Source: Lasiosphaeris hirsuta (taxonomy: Eukaryota; Ascomycota; Sordariomycetes; Sordariales; Lasiosphaeriaceae). From it: a DNA stretch of 64,000 bases. The notes beneath the pieces were generated by a model that saw nothing but the letters and a program-made list of their open reading frames with translations, was not told the DNA's origin and did no database searches. The stretch covers positions 4,030,001 to 4,094,000 of the forward strand of contig JAUKUA010000007.1 of assembly GCA_030549175.1 (NCBI GenBank), in the 5' to 3' direction. Positions 22,698-33,797 of the stretch are shown piece after piece (positions within the stretch are counted from its first letter, which is position 1; each line of letters begins with the position of its first letter). The position numbers and the translations under genes were made by a program.

Positions 22698-22715
22698 AGG
22701 GGGTCACGACCCCCT
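22698..22715. repeat. Near-perfect 18-bp palindrome
   Basis: AGGGGGTC and GACCCCCT form an 8-bp stem around a 2-nt centre. It is intergenic; function is unknown. Confidence 0.7.
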
Positions 22716-23533
22716 CTGTAGTCAGTCTGTAGGCATTCCTGCGATCTTCATCACCAAGAGGGGCTCGATCTCAGCAAAAGCAATGATTCAGGCCTACCCC
22801 GGATTCGTAGCGGACACGACTTATCACACCCTGCGTTCCTGAACGAGGGGTGTTTCCCCTCGCAACTAAGAGACAACTTGCTTCCATACCTGCTTTTTAA
22901 CCACGCAAAGGGATAGCGTGGCCGTTGCTGACCCGGGAGGCTGGCGTGGCCAAGACTGGTGACCGGGTTGAAGCAAGGTTTCTCCTCGCGTTTCATGCCT
23001 CAATAGGGGCTACCAATATTTATCAGCGGTCGGGAGAAGTAGCGAAGCGTTCATTCTTCTTCCCCCTGACATCGTCTTGTCCTCACATATGCTTCGACAA
23101 GTTTGCCTGGCAAGAGAACTACCTCCGGGCAACATCCAGGGTAAGGGCCAACAGCTTCAGGAATGCCGTGCCTTTCCAAAATCCACGGCCAAAACACTGA
23201 CGGTGTGAATACACAAACCCATCACCCCAGCGACCACAAAAGAGTAGACCAACTTGAAAGGAGTTCACCCGTCTAGCGAATCTGGTGATATCTTGACAAC
23301 CGGGGCAGCAACCAGTGCCATTAAAAGACCTATGTGTCAGAGTGAAGAACCTGCAAAGCCTCAGAGCAGAGGAATGTTTCTGAGGAGTCGTGCACGGCCT
23401 GGCACTTCGCGGCGCGGGCCGAGGGTTGGCGTTCGCGCCACCCGTTGTCCTTGGCTGCCGAGATGCATAGCGTCTGTATGCTTTCGGCCCCCCAGTTGAC
23501 TTGGCCGGGTAAAGTTCGACAGACCACTAGATT

Positions 23534-23534
<1 letters not shown>

Positions 23535-23574
<40 letters not shown>
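23535..23574. repeat. Microsatellite (CA)15(TA)5
   Basis: A compound dinucleotide repeat, uninterrupted over 40 bases, about 140 bp downstream of the BTB gene's stop codon and probably in or next to its 3' untranslated region. Confidence 0.9.
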
Positions 23575-23710
23575 CAAACTACATCAGATCCTCATAACTT
23601 TGAACGCATCAGGGATATAAACAAGAAAAAAAACAGAGCTAAACCCAACCAATACACAAAAGCTCTCCCACCCATCGCTGACCAACCAAAAGCCAACCCC
23701 CATCATCCCA

Positions 23711-25584
23711 TCACCCTAAAAAGTTCCTCTGCGCATTCCTCGTCCCCTCGGAGCTCATCGCATCTAGCTTGACCGCGACCAGCACACACTCGACCGCAGC
23801 CTTGCCGTTCTTGGCGCCCTGGATCCGCAACCGCCACTGCCCCGTCTTGATGATCCACTCGTCCGCACCGCCCCCCGGCCCCGGGCCGTGCGAGTCCAGC
23901 CGCCTCCGCTTGCGCGTCGGCCCCGACGACAACTGAAGCGCCGCACTTGTCGACATGGGCGAGTCCTGCCCACCGCCCGTTCCGCCGGCCGACGATGGCG
24001 CTGACATGTTTCCGCCGCCGCCGCTCCCGAACAAGGTCGCCTCGTCGTCGGGGATCCACGGTCGCCCGTCGAGGGTCACGCTGGCTTCGGGGTCGAGGAT
24101 GACGCGCACGAGATCTTCGCTTAGTGGTGTGTTGCCGGGGGTGGGGGGTTGGCTGCTGGCGCCGCCCTTGGCCATGAGGAGACCGAGTGGTTGGGTGGTG
24201 GGTGGGAGGTTTAGTTTTGTTGCAATGACCTCGAATAGCTTGGCGACGCGGGTGCGGGAATCGCGGAAGAATTCCGCACGGATGGGGGGAGTGCTGGGCC
24301 CGCCGGGCCCAAAGTGTAGACGGGTACATTCTTCGCCGATCTCGAGGACCAGCTCGTAGGGGCGGTCATCGACAAAGGGCCGGGCATAGGTGACCCAGCC
24401 AGCAAGGTGGTCGGTTGGTGTGGGCTCGTTGGCGATGGTAATGCCGCTCTTTAGGATATCCTTGAGACGAAGGACTATCTCTTCGCGGCGACGGGCCTGG
24501 TTGAACGAGATGGAGTGGGGGATCAGGCGCTGCTCGAGTCCTTTAAAGTTAAAGTAGCGGCAGTCACGCAGGAGTTCGGCACGGTGCGCTTCATCGCGAA
24601 TGCGGACGGGGTAGCCACGCAGCAGGTGGAGAATTTCGGCGAAAGTGTCAGCGCTGCGGAGTGGAACCGAGGGCGGGACGATGGATGGTGGGCGGAGTAG
24701 ACCCTCGCGGTCTAAGCCGGGGAAGAGGTCGTCTGGGGTTGAAAAGAAGATGGCAAAGCCGAGGGAGAAGAAGTTGGGCGAGTTGCCCGGGTCGGTAAAG
24801 AGCTCTCGCGGGATTTGGAATTCCCGATGGCCAATAGATGTGAAAACAGACTCTTCATAGAGTTGGGACATCAACTTGGGAACTACGGCATGTGAGCGCG
24901 AGATACTAGGGGGGAAGGGGGGTTACGGTAGCTCACGGCTGTAAAACTGGGCATCTGCAAAGAGGCGCACGAAGTGGGTGGCATTGCGAGGCTGCACATG
25001 GTATCCCTGAAGGTGCAACGAGATATCCTTAAAGGTGCCCGGATCTCTGTCAATGTAGAGGGTCCGTATCGCGGTTGCGATGTCTTCCCCGTTTTCCTCG
25101 GCCTGCTTAATCTGGCAGTGGAAATACTGGGAGAAGTATGAGGGTGCTGCGCCGGTTAGCTACAGCTTTTCACAGCAATGGTAGCACGCGACATCTAGTA
25201 TGACCAATTGGCCAATTGATGGCCAAGTGTTGCAGGTTGAGAGCTGCGGGTTGTGGGTGCTGACGCTCGTCGGGCGCAGAAAAGCGCCCGATATCGTTGC
25301 GAGGTGGGGAGCAGAGCAAAGAGGAAAACATGAGAAGAGAATGACGCCCACGTACCATCAGATGAAATGGAGGCGCCCGAGAGTTTGAAGAGCTCGGAGC
25401 CGATCTGGATGGGAAAGACGCGCTCATGGGGGAGGATCTTTGGGATCTTGGAGATGAGCTGGACAGATGAGGGTGCTGGCCGATGAGTGGTCTGGTGCTG
25501 CTGCTGCGGGAGGCCCATCTGGCCCAGGATGGATGAGGAATTGGGCGTTGAGCTTGAGTGTTTGTCGATGCCCATGGCTGCCAT
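23711..25584 (-). CDS. BTB/POZ (KCTD-like) domain protein
   Basis: Exons 25584-25356, 25146-24937 and 24882-23711, with introns of 209 and 54 nt, give 536 residues from the MAAMG methionine. A T1-type BTB fold covers about residues 48-140 (RVFPIQIGSELFKLSGASISSD, then APSYFSQYF, TLYIDRDPGTFKDISLHLQGY). A second BTB-like block follows (FTSIGHREFQIPRELF, SADTFAEILHLLRGYP, AELLRDCRYFNFKGLEQRL). Fungal proteins of this kind are annotated as BTB domain proteins of the potassium-channel-tetramerisation type and are probably adaptors or nuclear factors. RKRRRLDS near residue 480 is a possible nuclear localisation signal, and the C-terminus (WIIKTGQWRLRIQG) looks folded. Protein-like sequence continues in frame upstream of the chosen ATG; see the finding on a possible frame break at about 25640. 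Confidence 0.82.
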
Positions 25585-27579
25585 GATAGCCGTGGTTTCA
25601 ATGGCTGAGATGGTATCGCGGTATTTGCGGGTGCGCTGCGTGCGCTGGCTTCAGATTGTCGTCGTGCGACACTGCGTCGTCGGCGCGGCTCATGGTAGGG
25701 AGGAAGCGGGATGCCGTGCCATTCTCACATATTCACCAAAGGGGAGGATAGGACAATATCAGATAGGGGAGATGACAGCAAAGTATAGATATCAGCAGAA
25801 TGATATTCTGTGATGCTGTCAGCTGTCTGCACGAGGCAGGTAGAAATATTGAAGCCTGCGGTTGTCAGCACAGGGCACAGGGGGTCGCCCTACGACTTGG
25901 ACTTTGACTTTTCTGGGGTCAGGCCGGGTGGCTGGAGCGCCTCCTCCCGTTGCAAGCCGTGCTCCACAAGCTTCTGTGGCGCTCTCTTGCAGATAACTGG
26001 GCCGCTGGATGGCGTTATGGCCACCTACATAGTACGCTTTAGCCGGAAAAAGCTAGCCGACCCCCCCGCGAGCTCCATGCTGAAAGCTTGCACGAGCTCG
26101 AGAAAGAGCTTGGGCCGCTTCCAACTGCTTTTGCCCATGGCACTGCTTCGCGCTGCAAGCCAGCCTCCAGAAACTCCCGTCCAGCTCCCAGCCGAGTCGC
26201 AACAGCGGCACAGCATGGAGCCCTGTCAGATCTGACCTGCATCCACCTGATCCTTCCACCTTTTGCTGCTGGCAACCTCGACACGACCACTACCCAGAGG
26301 CGTGCCATGTCTGTCATGGGCTGCCATGTGGGAAGAGGCACGGATTCCCGCGGATACCGTAGCCTGGTTGCCTTGGTCCTGCGTCGTATCTCACGGATCT
26401 CGTCATCTCATCTCAACTCCCGTCACGCCGACCCATTCCCGCCCTAGCAAGTCCCATCGGTCTGCACACAGGTGCGCCTTGGCGCCGTTGAGCAGCGCGG
26501 TTCGCCGTTGCATTACCACATGCTGCCCAAGCCATTTGCAACAATTACACTCAGGTTGTGGTCGGTGGAGGCAAGAGAACAAAAGTCCCTGAGCTTGCAT
26601 TTTTGCGCTCAAGACTGCCTGGTCGATCTCTGCAACCTCAGCATGCCCAGCCCCTTTTGCCGCCTGTGGCCATGCTTACCATCCGCTTCAAAATGTTCAG
26701 TTAATCGCAACAAGTCGAGGGCAGAGTCCACTAATAATAGTCTTGGCCAAATCCATAACTTTCCAGAATAGTGTCTCTCTCAATGGTTCACAGGCCTATT
26801 GGTAACACTTTTCTGTCTACCTTCCCACCTACCAAGGTAGTCGCATCCGGCTGGCTTGTTTCCAGACTCCCACACGTTGCACTCAGCATCCTTCTGTTTG
26901 TTTGGTTTTTTTGTCCTCTCAAGGTCTGATGCCGCACAATGACGGGTTTCGACATTAGGCCGCATAGATCATCTTCATCGCTATGTGAGAGATCAACTGC
27001 GCAAAGTTTGCGCACGACGCCCGAAGCTGCAGTCTCGTTTACCTCGTTCAGATTGGCTGTTTAGACCCGATCAAGAGGCATACGACCTATGTTGGCCGAT
27101 TGAAAAGGCCACCGTGCATAAGCACTTGCAGCCAACATGTAGGATGCCTTTCCCATATTACTGGCCCATCAAGCCCCCTCGGTCAACCATCGACCTGCGA
27201 AGCCGCAGCTGTTTGCAAAGTCATGATACGAGCAAGCGGCCAGCAGTAGCTCTTACTGGACGATGGAAACGGCGTCTGCACAGAGGCCCGCAGACCTGTC
27301 TTTTGGAGTATCGACACCCCCCTGCCCTTCAACTTCAGTGACGTTTGACTGGACGAGGACCCGGGTCAACGCCTCGGCCCGCAGCAGCACAAGACCTTTA
27401 TTGGAAACTTGTCGGGACGGCATTTCAGGAGAATCGACGAGGCCAACAGGCAAAGCCAGGTTAAAGGGGGGTCGGAACCTCTGGTTGCGATGCCAGGTTG
27501 TGTTCTGATGACTTCACGTCTCCTCTTCCAGACACCTTTTCGAGCAGCCGTCGATTGGCAATACAGGGCCAGAGTCAAG
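25585..27579. other. Divergent intergenic region
   Basis: These 2.0 kb lie between the starts of the BTB gene and the coiled-coil gene. The first 110 bases may encode an N-terminal extension of the BTB protein. The remaining open frames (up to 140 codons at 25810-26235) are featureless. No RNA gene was seen. Confidence 0.5.
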
Positions 27580-29170
27580 ATGTCACGCGATAAAAACCAC
27601 GCCGAGATAATCGCAAGGCTGATAAACTCCCTCTACGAGAACAGGTCTCTGGAACACATCAAGGGAGTCCTCGAGCAAAACGCTGAGCTAGAGGACGAAA
27701 ACAAAAAGCTGAAAATCACCAACGATCAATTTGACAGAAAGATCGCACAATATGTCACCAAATATGATGCCATGAAGAGCAAATTCGACGCGAAGGATTC
27801 GGAACTTGACGGCCTTTTCAAGGAAAAGAATGATCTTGTCGACAGGAATTCCGTTCTTGAAAACCAGTATCAGACAGCTACTCTTGAGCTGATCGACGTA
27901 AGAGAAGAGCTCAGACGCCTGCGTCGCTTTGCCGTTAAGTTGAACACACTGTCGGATGCCACGTGAGTCACTCGGCTCGACTCTCACTCGGGAAATCCAG
28001 CTCGAAGACTGACTCCAGTCCAATAGCGAATCGTTGTTGAACGGACTATTCTTCAAAGCCCGCAATGTGGCTGAGCAGTTTTTCGGTGTAGATTTTACGG
28101 AGGAGACCCTCGCCGATTTAACTTCCTGGGAAACATTGAGGAAGCACGACGCCTTCGATAGAAACATGATTCCTATTCCCCTGACTAACTCAGTTGTCGG
28201 GAAGCAAATGCGAACTGCCGCCTTCCTGGCCATCATCGCGGTTGAACTTTCGCGCTACATCTTCCAGCCAGTATACATTGTTGAGGATGCTGATGAGCTG
28301 TGCGAGGCTCTGTCTGACCTGGCGAAAGACGCTACAGAGCAGGAAGCTTACGTTCGTTCAGTCTTGCTTGCCGCCTTTCGTGGGAAACAGGCACAAGACG
28401 CTCTACAGCGCCGTCTTGACCGGACCGCCGACACTATTTTCAGCTTCGTGGGTGGACTTTTTGGCAGCAGCGCGGCAAAGGGTGCTCTGCGCATGTCGCT
28501 GGGAGACTTGTGCAGAGAGGCGTCGATTGAATGGCAGCGCATCCAGTCTCTCAAAGAAAAGATTGAGCCTAGCTTTCGATTTTTCCACAGCGACGATGAT
28601 GAATGGAAGCCCCTCGTCTTCAAGACACCAGGCCTCGTTAGCCCAGCCTCTCCGAAAGCACAGCTGCAAAATAGCCCTACTCCCAAAGCTCCAAACAAGA
28701 GAAGCGCGAAACAGGGTCAGCAGCAAGCTGCCAAACCCGACGAAGAAACCGCGCCGGATCTCGCCGACGCCGTCATCTGGCCCAGCTTCTGGGTCGCTTC
28801 TCTCCTCCAGTACGATGACGAGACGGCCCTCGCGCGCGGCTACGTGCTCTGCGAGTCCCAGATCGCCACCGCCAAGGAGGAAGAGAAGACGCAGGTAGTG
28901 CCGGGAACCCGACGCGCGGCACGGCGTGACGTCCGACGAGCGCGGACCATGTCGACGGGGGTCGTGGGGCAGATGGGGATGAGGCCGTCGTCGTCGTCGG
29001 GGGGCGAGGTTGGCAGTCTCACTGGCACGGGGTCGGCGGCCGCACCCCCAGGTGGTGGTGGTGGGGGGATGGGGTCCGGGGGCAGCGGGGCGACGGTTGC
29101 CGGGGTGGCGAATGCTAATGGGGGCTCTTTTTTATCGGGAAAGGGTGGAGGTGGGCCAAAGGGTGGGTGA
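27580..29170 (+). CDS. Coiled-coil protein with a glycine-rich tail, function unknown
   Basis: Exons 27580-27962 and 28027-29170, with a 64-nt intron (GTGAGT donor, CTGAC branch, TAG acceptor), give 508 residues. I do not recognise the family. Residues about 30-125 form a heptad coiled coil (LEQNAELEDENKKLKITNDQFDRK, VLENQYQTATLELIDVREELRRL). The middle, about 128-320, is a globular helical region (RKHDAFDRNMIPIPLTN; GKQMRTAAFLAIIAVELSRYIF), followed by a Pro/Lys/Gln linker and a conserved-looking block DAVIWPSFWVASLL with a downstream basic ARRDVRRARTMS. The last 60 residues are mostly Gly/Ser. There is no membrane segment or signal peptide. The splice that joins two open frames and the ordered sequence make the gene itself convincing. 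Upstream in-frame ATG codons exist (for example 27491), so the start is not certain. Confidence 0.7.
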
Positions 29171-30530
29171 GGGCCGAGGGGTCCTCCTCTGCTGCTGAAG
29201 CGCCTTCGCCCGAGGCTTTGCTGAGGAGGGAGAAGAGGAGGAGGGGGTGGGTTTTGGTATGAGTGAGGGATTTCGTGTCGATGGGAGGATTGGAAAGGAA
29301 AATGGTAGCTGGAATTGATTTCCCTTGTTGTGTGTTGATGTGCTCATGTGCGCTGATTTCAAACACACAGTGACCGAATTGTATCCTCTTACCAAGGGGA
29401 GCTTCCATATTGTTCAAATATCTTTGCTACCCCCTGCTAACCAAAAGGAGGCACATGGCTCTGATCGCTCTTGATCTCAAGTTTCCATCGGAGGCTCAGT
29501 TGTTTGAGTCTTTACTTCAATTAAATGGTGATTATGCCACACATCCTGTTTCTAGCACAAAAGGCTCTTTTGTGCTTCACCCCAAGGTGAATTTGACCAA
29601 TTGATGATGTGATTTGGGCATATTTCGAGATGCACAAACATAGCATCCTCAGGAACTAGACTCTAGCCTCAGGCAAAGTGCCTCGAGGGGTTGTTCTCTG
29701 GGAAACAGGCAGCAGCAAGCTTATGCGTTCGAACTTTGGGGAACCATTGGCCTGAAATTGCAGCTTCTCCAACGGCCAGGACAGCGTGGACGGCACCTCT
29801 TTCGCCTCTTTGGACAGTGAGACCCCGTGACGAGGACCAATTGAGCTGGGAAGCCAGGGGTCATTCTGTTGATAGGGACGTGCTGTTTTGTGGATTAAGC
29901 GGTCTGACTGCCAAGAGGCGTTCCCTGAGGCGAGACGAGGACTCGCGGCTGACCCATCACGGAAAATTGAAGCTGTGGGTGGCAAAGAGCAACCGCGTAT
30001 CGCACGATTTGACGCGTGCACGGGCGCGACGTGGGACTGAGCTGTTAGATCGCATTTGACTGCGCACAAGTCATGAGTATCGTCAAAGCAGACAACAAAA
30101 CAGTGAAGCAGAATCTCAAAGACCCGGGGAAAGCAATTCCCAACAGTGGGAGGACCCTGTCGCCTGGCGTCCGTGGTTGTTGAACGCCAGTGCCGGCATC
30201 CCTGACCCATTTTGTTTTGGTGGGTATCCAGTAGGACCCGCACGGGCCAGGCGGTGAGACGAGCTTGGCCGGGAAGGCACGGCGGATGACTGGCTGACAC
30301 TGGCCGACAATCCACGCTCGAGCCACGCCGAGTCGCGCTTTCCTGCTTTGGGTTCGCCCGTGTCAACAATCAAATTTCCCCACTACCCAAAGTCGACTTT
30401 CAGGCTTCTGCCAAAATCTCAACTTTCCACCTTCAATCGTCACAAAGTCCCGTTCTCGGCCAACTGACGTCCTCGACAACACTTGCTTTATCCATATCGC
30501 TTTCGCAGGTGCCATACCACAACCGCCAAG
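29171..30530. other. Intergenic, alpha-tubulin promoter
   Basis: This is 1.4 kb between the coiled-coil gene and the alpha-tubulin gene. The right 150 bases are pyrimidine-rich, as expected of a strong fungal leader. A 237-codon minus-strand frame at 29656-30369 has no domain character and is left out. Confidence 0.5.
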
Positions 30531-32319
30531 ATGCGTGAGATCATCAGTCTGAACGGTATGTCGTTGAGCCCTCAATCTGCTGATGGTGGCGCGCCCGCTT
30601 TCCCTCACCGCAACGTCGACTTTTTGGTCTTCGACGCCGACATCAGCTCCCACATCGACCCTCTTGATGCAAATGCTAACATTCCTGGGTTCTAGTCGGC
30701 CAGGCCGGTTGCCAGATTGCCAATTCATGCTGGGAGGTAGGATTTTCAGATCTCAGCTCGACGAGCAGCTCCTGGGAGCCATTGCTGACCAATAATCACA
30801 GCTTTACTGCCTCGAGCACGGCATCCAGGTACACATCTGCCGACAATTCTCTCCCAAAAGAATGCAGATCGCTAACCTGTTGTCCCTCAGCCCGATGGTT
30901 ACCTCACTGAGGAGCGCAAGGCCGCTGACCCTGACCACGGTTTCAGTACCTTCTTCTCCGAGACCGGTACGATATCAACCTTTGATTACATGCACGTGTG
31001 TGGATCAATCACTGACAACAGCATGCTTCAGGCAACGGCAAATACGTCCCGCGGACGATCTACTGCGACCTCGAGCCTAATGTTGTTGACGAGGTTCGCA
31101 CGGGAACCTACCGTGGCCTTTTCCACCCTGAACACATGATTACCGGAAAGGAGGATGCTTCCAACAACTACGCGCGCGGTCACTACACCGTCGGCAAGGA
31201 GCTTATTGATCAGGTGCTCGACAAGGTCCGCCGCGTGGCCGACAACTGCAGTGGTCTTCAGGGTTTCCTTGTCTTCCACTCATTCGGTGGTGGTACCGGC
31301 TCTGGTTTCGGTGCTCTCCTCATGGAGCGCCTGTCCGTCGACTATGGCAAGAAGAGCAAGCTTGAGTTCTGCGTCTACCCCGCCCCTCAGACCGCTACCT
31401 CGGTTGTTGAGCCCTACAACTCGATCCTGACCACGCACACCACCCTCGAGCATGCCGACTGCTCTTTCATGGTCGACAACGAGGCCATCTATGACATTTG
31501 CCGTCGCAACCTTGGCCTTGAGCGCCCCAACTACGAGAACCTCAACCGTCTTATTGCGCAGGGTAAGCCTTTGTGGTTTCTAGAAATCTTGATGATTTAC
31601 TAATGTTGATGATTGCAGTTGTCTCCTCGATCACTGCTTCGCTCCGTTTCGATGGTTCGCTCAATGTCGATCTCAACGAGTTCCAGACCAACCTGGTGCC
31701 TTACCCCCGTATCCATTTCCCTCTTGTCGCCTACGCTCCGGTCATCTCGGCCGCCAAGGCCGCCCACGAGGCCAACTCCGTTCAGGAGATGACCATGTCC
31801 TGCTTCGAGCCCAACAACCAGATGGTCAAGTGCGACCCTCGTCACGGAAAGTACATGGCCACCTGCCTGCTGTACCGCGGTGACGTCGTTCCCAACGACG
31901 CCCACGCCGCTGTTGCCACTCTCAAGACCAAGCGCACCATCCAGTTCGTTGATTGGTGCCCTACCGGCTTCAAGCTCGGCATTTGCTACCAGCCTCCCCA
32001 CCAGGTCCCCAACGGTGACCTGGCCAAGGTTAACCGCGCTGTGTAAGTTTATCTTATTCCAATGTTCTGCGATTCAATCTAACATGATGATAGCTGCATG
32101 TTGTCGAACACGACTGCCATTGCTGAGGCTTGGTCCGCCCTGTCGTCCAAGTTCGATCTCATGTACTCTAAGCGCGCGTTCGTCCATTGGTATGTCGGCG
32201 AGGGTATGGAGGAGGGTGAGTTCTCCGAGGCTCGTGAGGATCTTGCTGCTCTCGAGCGCGATTACGAAGAGGTTGCCGCCGACTCGATGGAGGGTGAGGA
32301 GGTTGAGGCGGAGTACTAG
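30531..32319 (+). CDS. Alpha-tubulin
   Basis: Seven exons: 30531-30555, 30696-30736, 30802-30828, 30891-30966, 31032-31562, 31619-32042 and 32094-32319, giving 449 residues. It forms microtubules with beta-tubulin. The [21 protein letters not shown] start, [14 protein letters not shown] and the C-terminal EYXX-type acidic tail ending in Tyr identify alpha rather than beta. The GTP-binding signature GGGTGSG is present near residue 142. The four small 5' exons (25, 41, 27 and 76 nt) match the intron-rich 5' ends of fungal tubulin genes. Some positions are divergent from the usual fungal alpha-tubulin ([32 protein letters not shown]), so it may be the second isotype found in many filamentous fungi; I cannot decide that without alignment. 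Confidence 0.96.
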
Positions 32320-33797
32320 GCTGGTCCACTATTAGCTGGTTGATGGTGCGGGTATAGCGATGCGACTTGATTGGTTGGTGGACGCGTTGCCAGTCCTTGA
32401 TTTCCAGTCAAAAGCACTGCGGGCCTATGTGGGACCCTCCGTTGGCAAATTGTCTTCCTCTGGGATGCTTGGTATTCTTGCTTGGCTGGCGCGGGGCCTT
32501 GATTTTCTTTGTTAGACTGAACGTGATAGTCAATTTTAATCCAGAACCGAAACCGATTAAGGGGTCACAAGACTGGACTGGCTGCTTTTCTGCTGATGGA
32601 CTCGATGGATGTGAGCTCACGACTGACTGGGGTGTCCGGATGGCCACACAACATATTTGTTGGTTGCGGATTGGGATTGCAACTGTTTTTTTTTTTTTGG
32701 CCAGGCTGCCATGGCGTCGAGTGCCATTCGCGAAGGCAGCATTAGTGGTCCCGAGCTGTCCACCCACGCTGGGCATACGCAGCAGGCGAGGCAAAGATGC
32801 AGCTCGGGGACAGTAGTCCGGCCTTGCTCAGGTCTTCATAGGTCGGAGTGGCAATGGCAGCCAGCGATTCACATGGCGAGTTGGCCGACGCATGGCAGAA
32901 CTGGGGCTGCAGCGCTCCTTCGGGTCTGCCTGTGGTTGGAAAACGGCCGGGCTTGGCTACCGCCGATGGGTGCCTTTGGGCTGCAGAGCGTAAGAGCTTC
33001 AGAAAGTCCCGTCGCTCGTCGCAATAAGACAGTATCTACGGATAGGCCTACGGACAGTCTACGGGATAGGCAGCATCACAGGACCAGAGCACGGAGCGAG
33101 AATTGCTTGGAGCGGCGAGGGCGGCGACCTCAGGACAGAGCTAAGCGTGCAAGTCGTGGATGCGTGCAGGACGGATGTGGGTGGAGTGGACTGAGCGACG
33201 CTCACAAGCGACTGAGGACGCGATTCAATTGCAGAGTCGGGACACTCGCCTTCGTCAGGGCCCCCAGACAGGGAATCCAGATGGGGACTGCAGGAGCGTG
33301 CAGGGGGCCAATCAACCTGCCTGTTCTCGCTAGCGGCTGTGACGAACCAGTCAAAACCCGCCGAGCGGACATTCCCGCAAGCTGTTTGGCTGCCAGAGGG
33401 AGCTTAGCACTGGCAGCACTGGCAGCAACTGTTGGAAGCACGGCAGCGTTGCACCGATGGCTGCGTAAGAAGAGAGGTCGCAATCCCGTCCCAGCCTCAC
33501 AAAGTTGCATGGCCAGACCAGACGAGCGAGGTTGCAACACCAAACATCACCAACGCCCACGCCTACCACGATTGCATCTCTGCATTTCTGCATCGCCCGC
33601 ATGAGTGTCCTGTTGCCACTTGACTCCCCATTCCTCCGCGCCTACCCATCCCACTCGTGAGCGGCTTTTTTAGATTTAATTATTGGAACATTCTCGCTGT
33701 CGTCCCGGCCCCAAACCGGCGGTAACCAAATCTCTCGAAATCGACCGCAGCGCAAGCCCTCCCCCGCCTCCCGCAGAGGGTCTAGCTTGCGCTCGCA
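32320..33797. other. Intergenic, Ede1-like gene promoter
   Basis: These 1.5 kb hold the alpha-tubulin 3' flank and the promoter of the EH-domain gene. A T13 run lies at 32686-32698. A 315-codon frame at 32657-33604 begins in that T-run region and has no domain features, so I treat it as chance. Confidence 0.5.

Larger units (their letters stand above)
20032..23710. other. Long gene-poor region
   Basis: This is 3.7 kb between the uS7 gene and the 3' end of the BTB gene. Apart from the items listed separately (a possible gene remnant at 20473-20898, two hairpin-forming sequences and a CA/TA microsatellite) I see no gene. Confidence 0.5.

Noticed and set aside
28194..28898. 234-codon frame within the coiled-coil gene
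   Set aside because: Alternative frame of the real second exon; the spliced 508-residue reading is more consistent.
29656..30369. 237-codon minus-strand frame upstream of alpha-tubulin
   Set aside because: No recognisable features and it overlaps the region where the tubulin promoter must be.
32657..33604. 315-codon plus-strand frame
   Set aside because: Starts next to a T13 run, has no family features and lies in an intergenic region between two well-defined genes.
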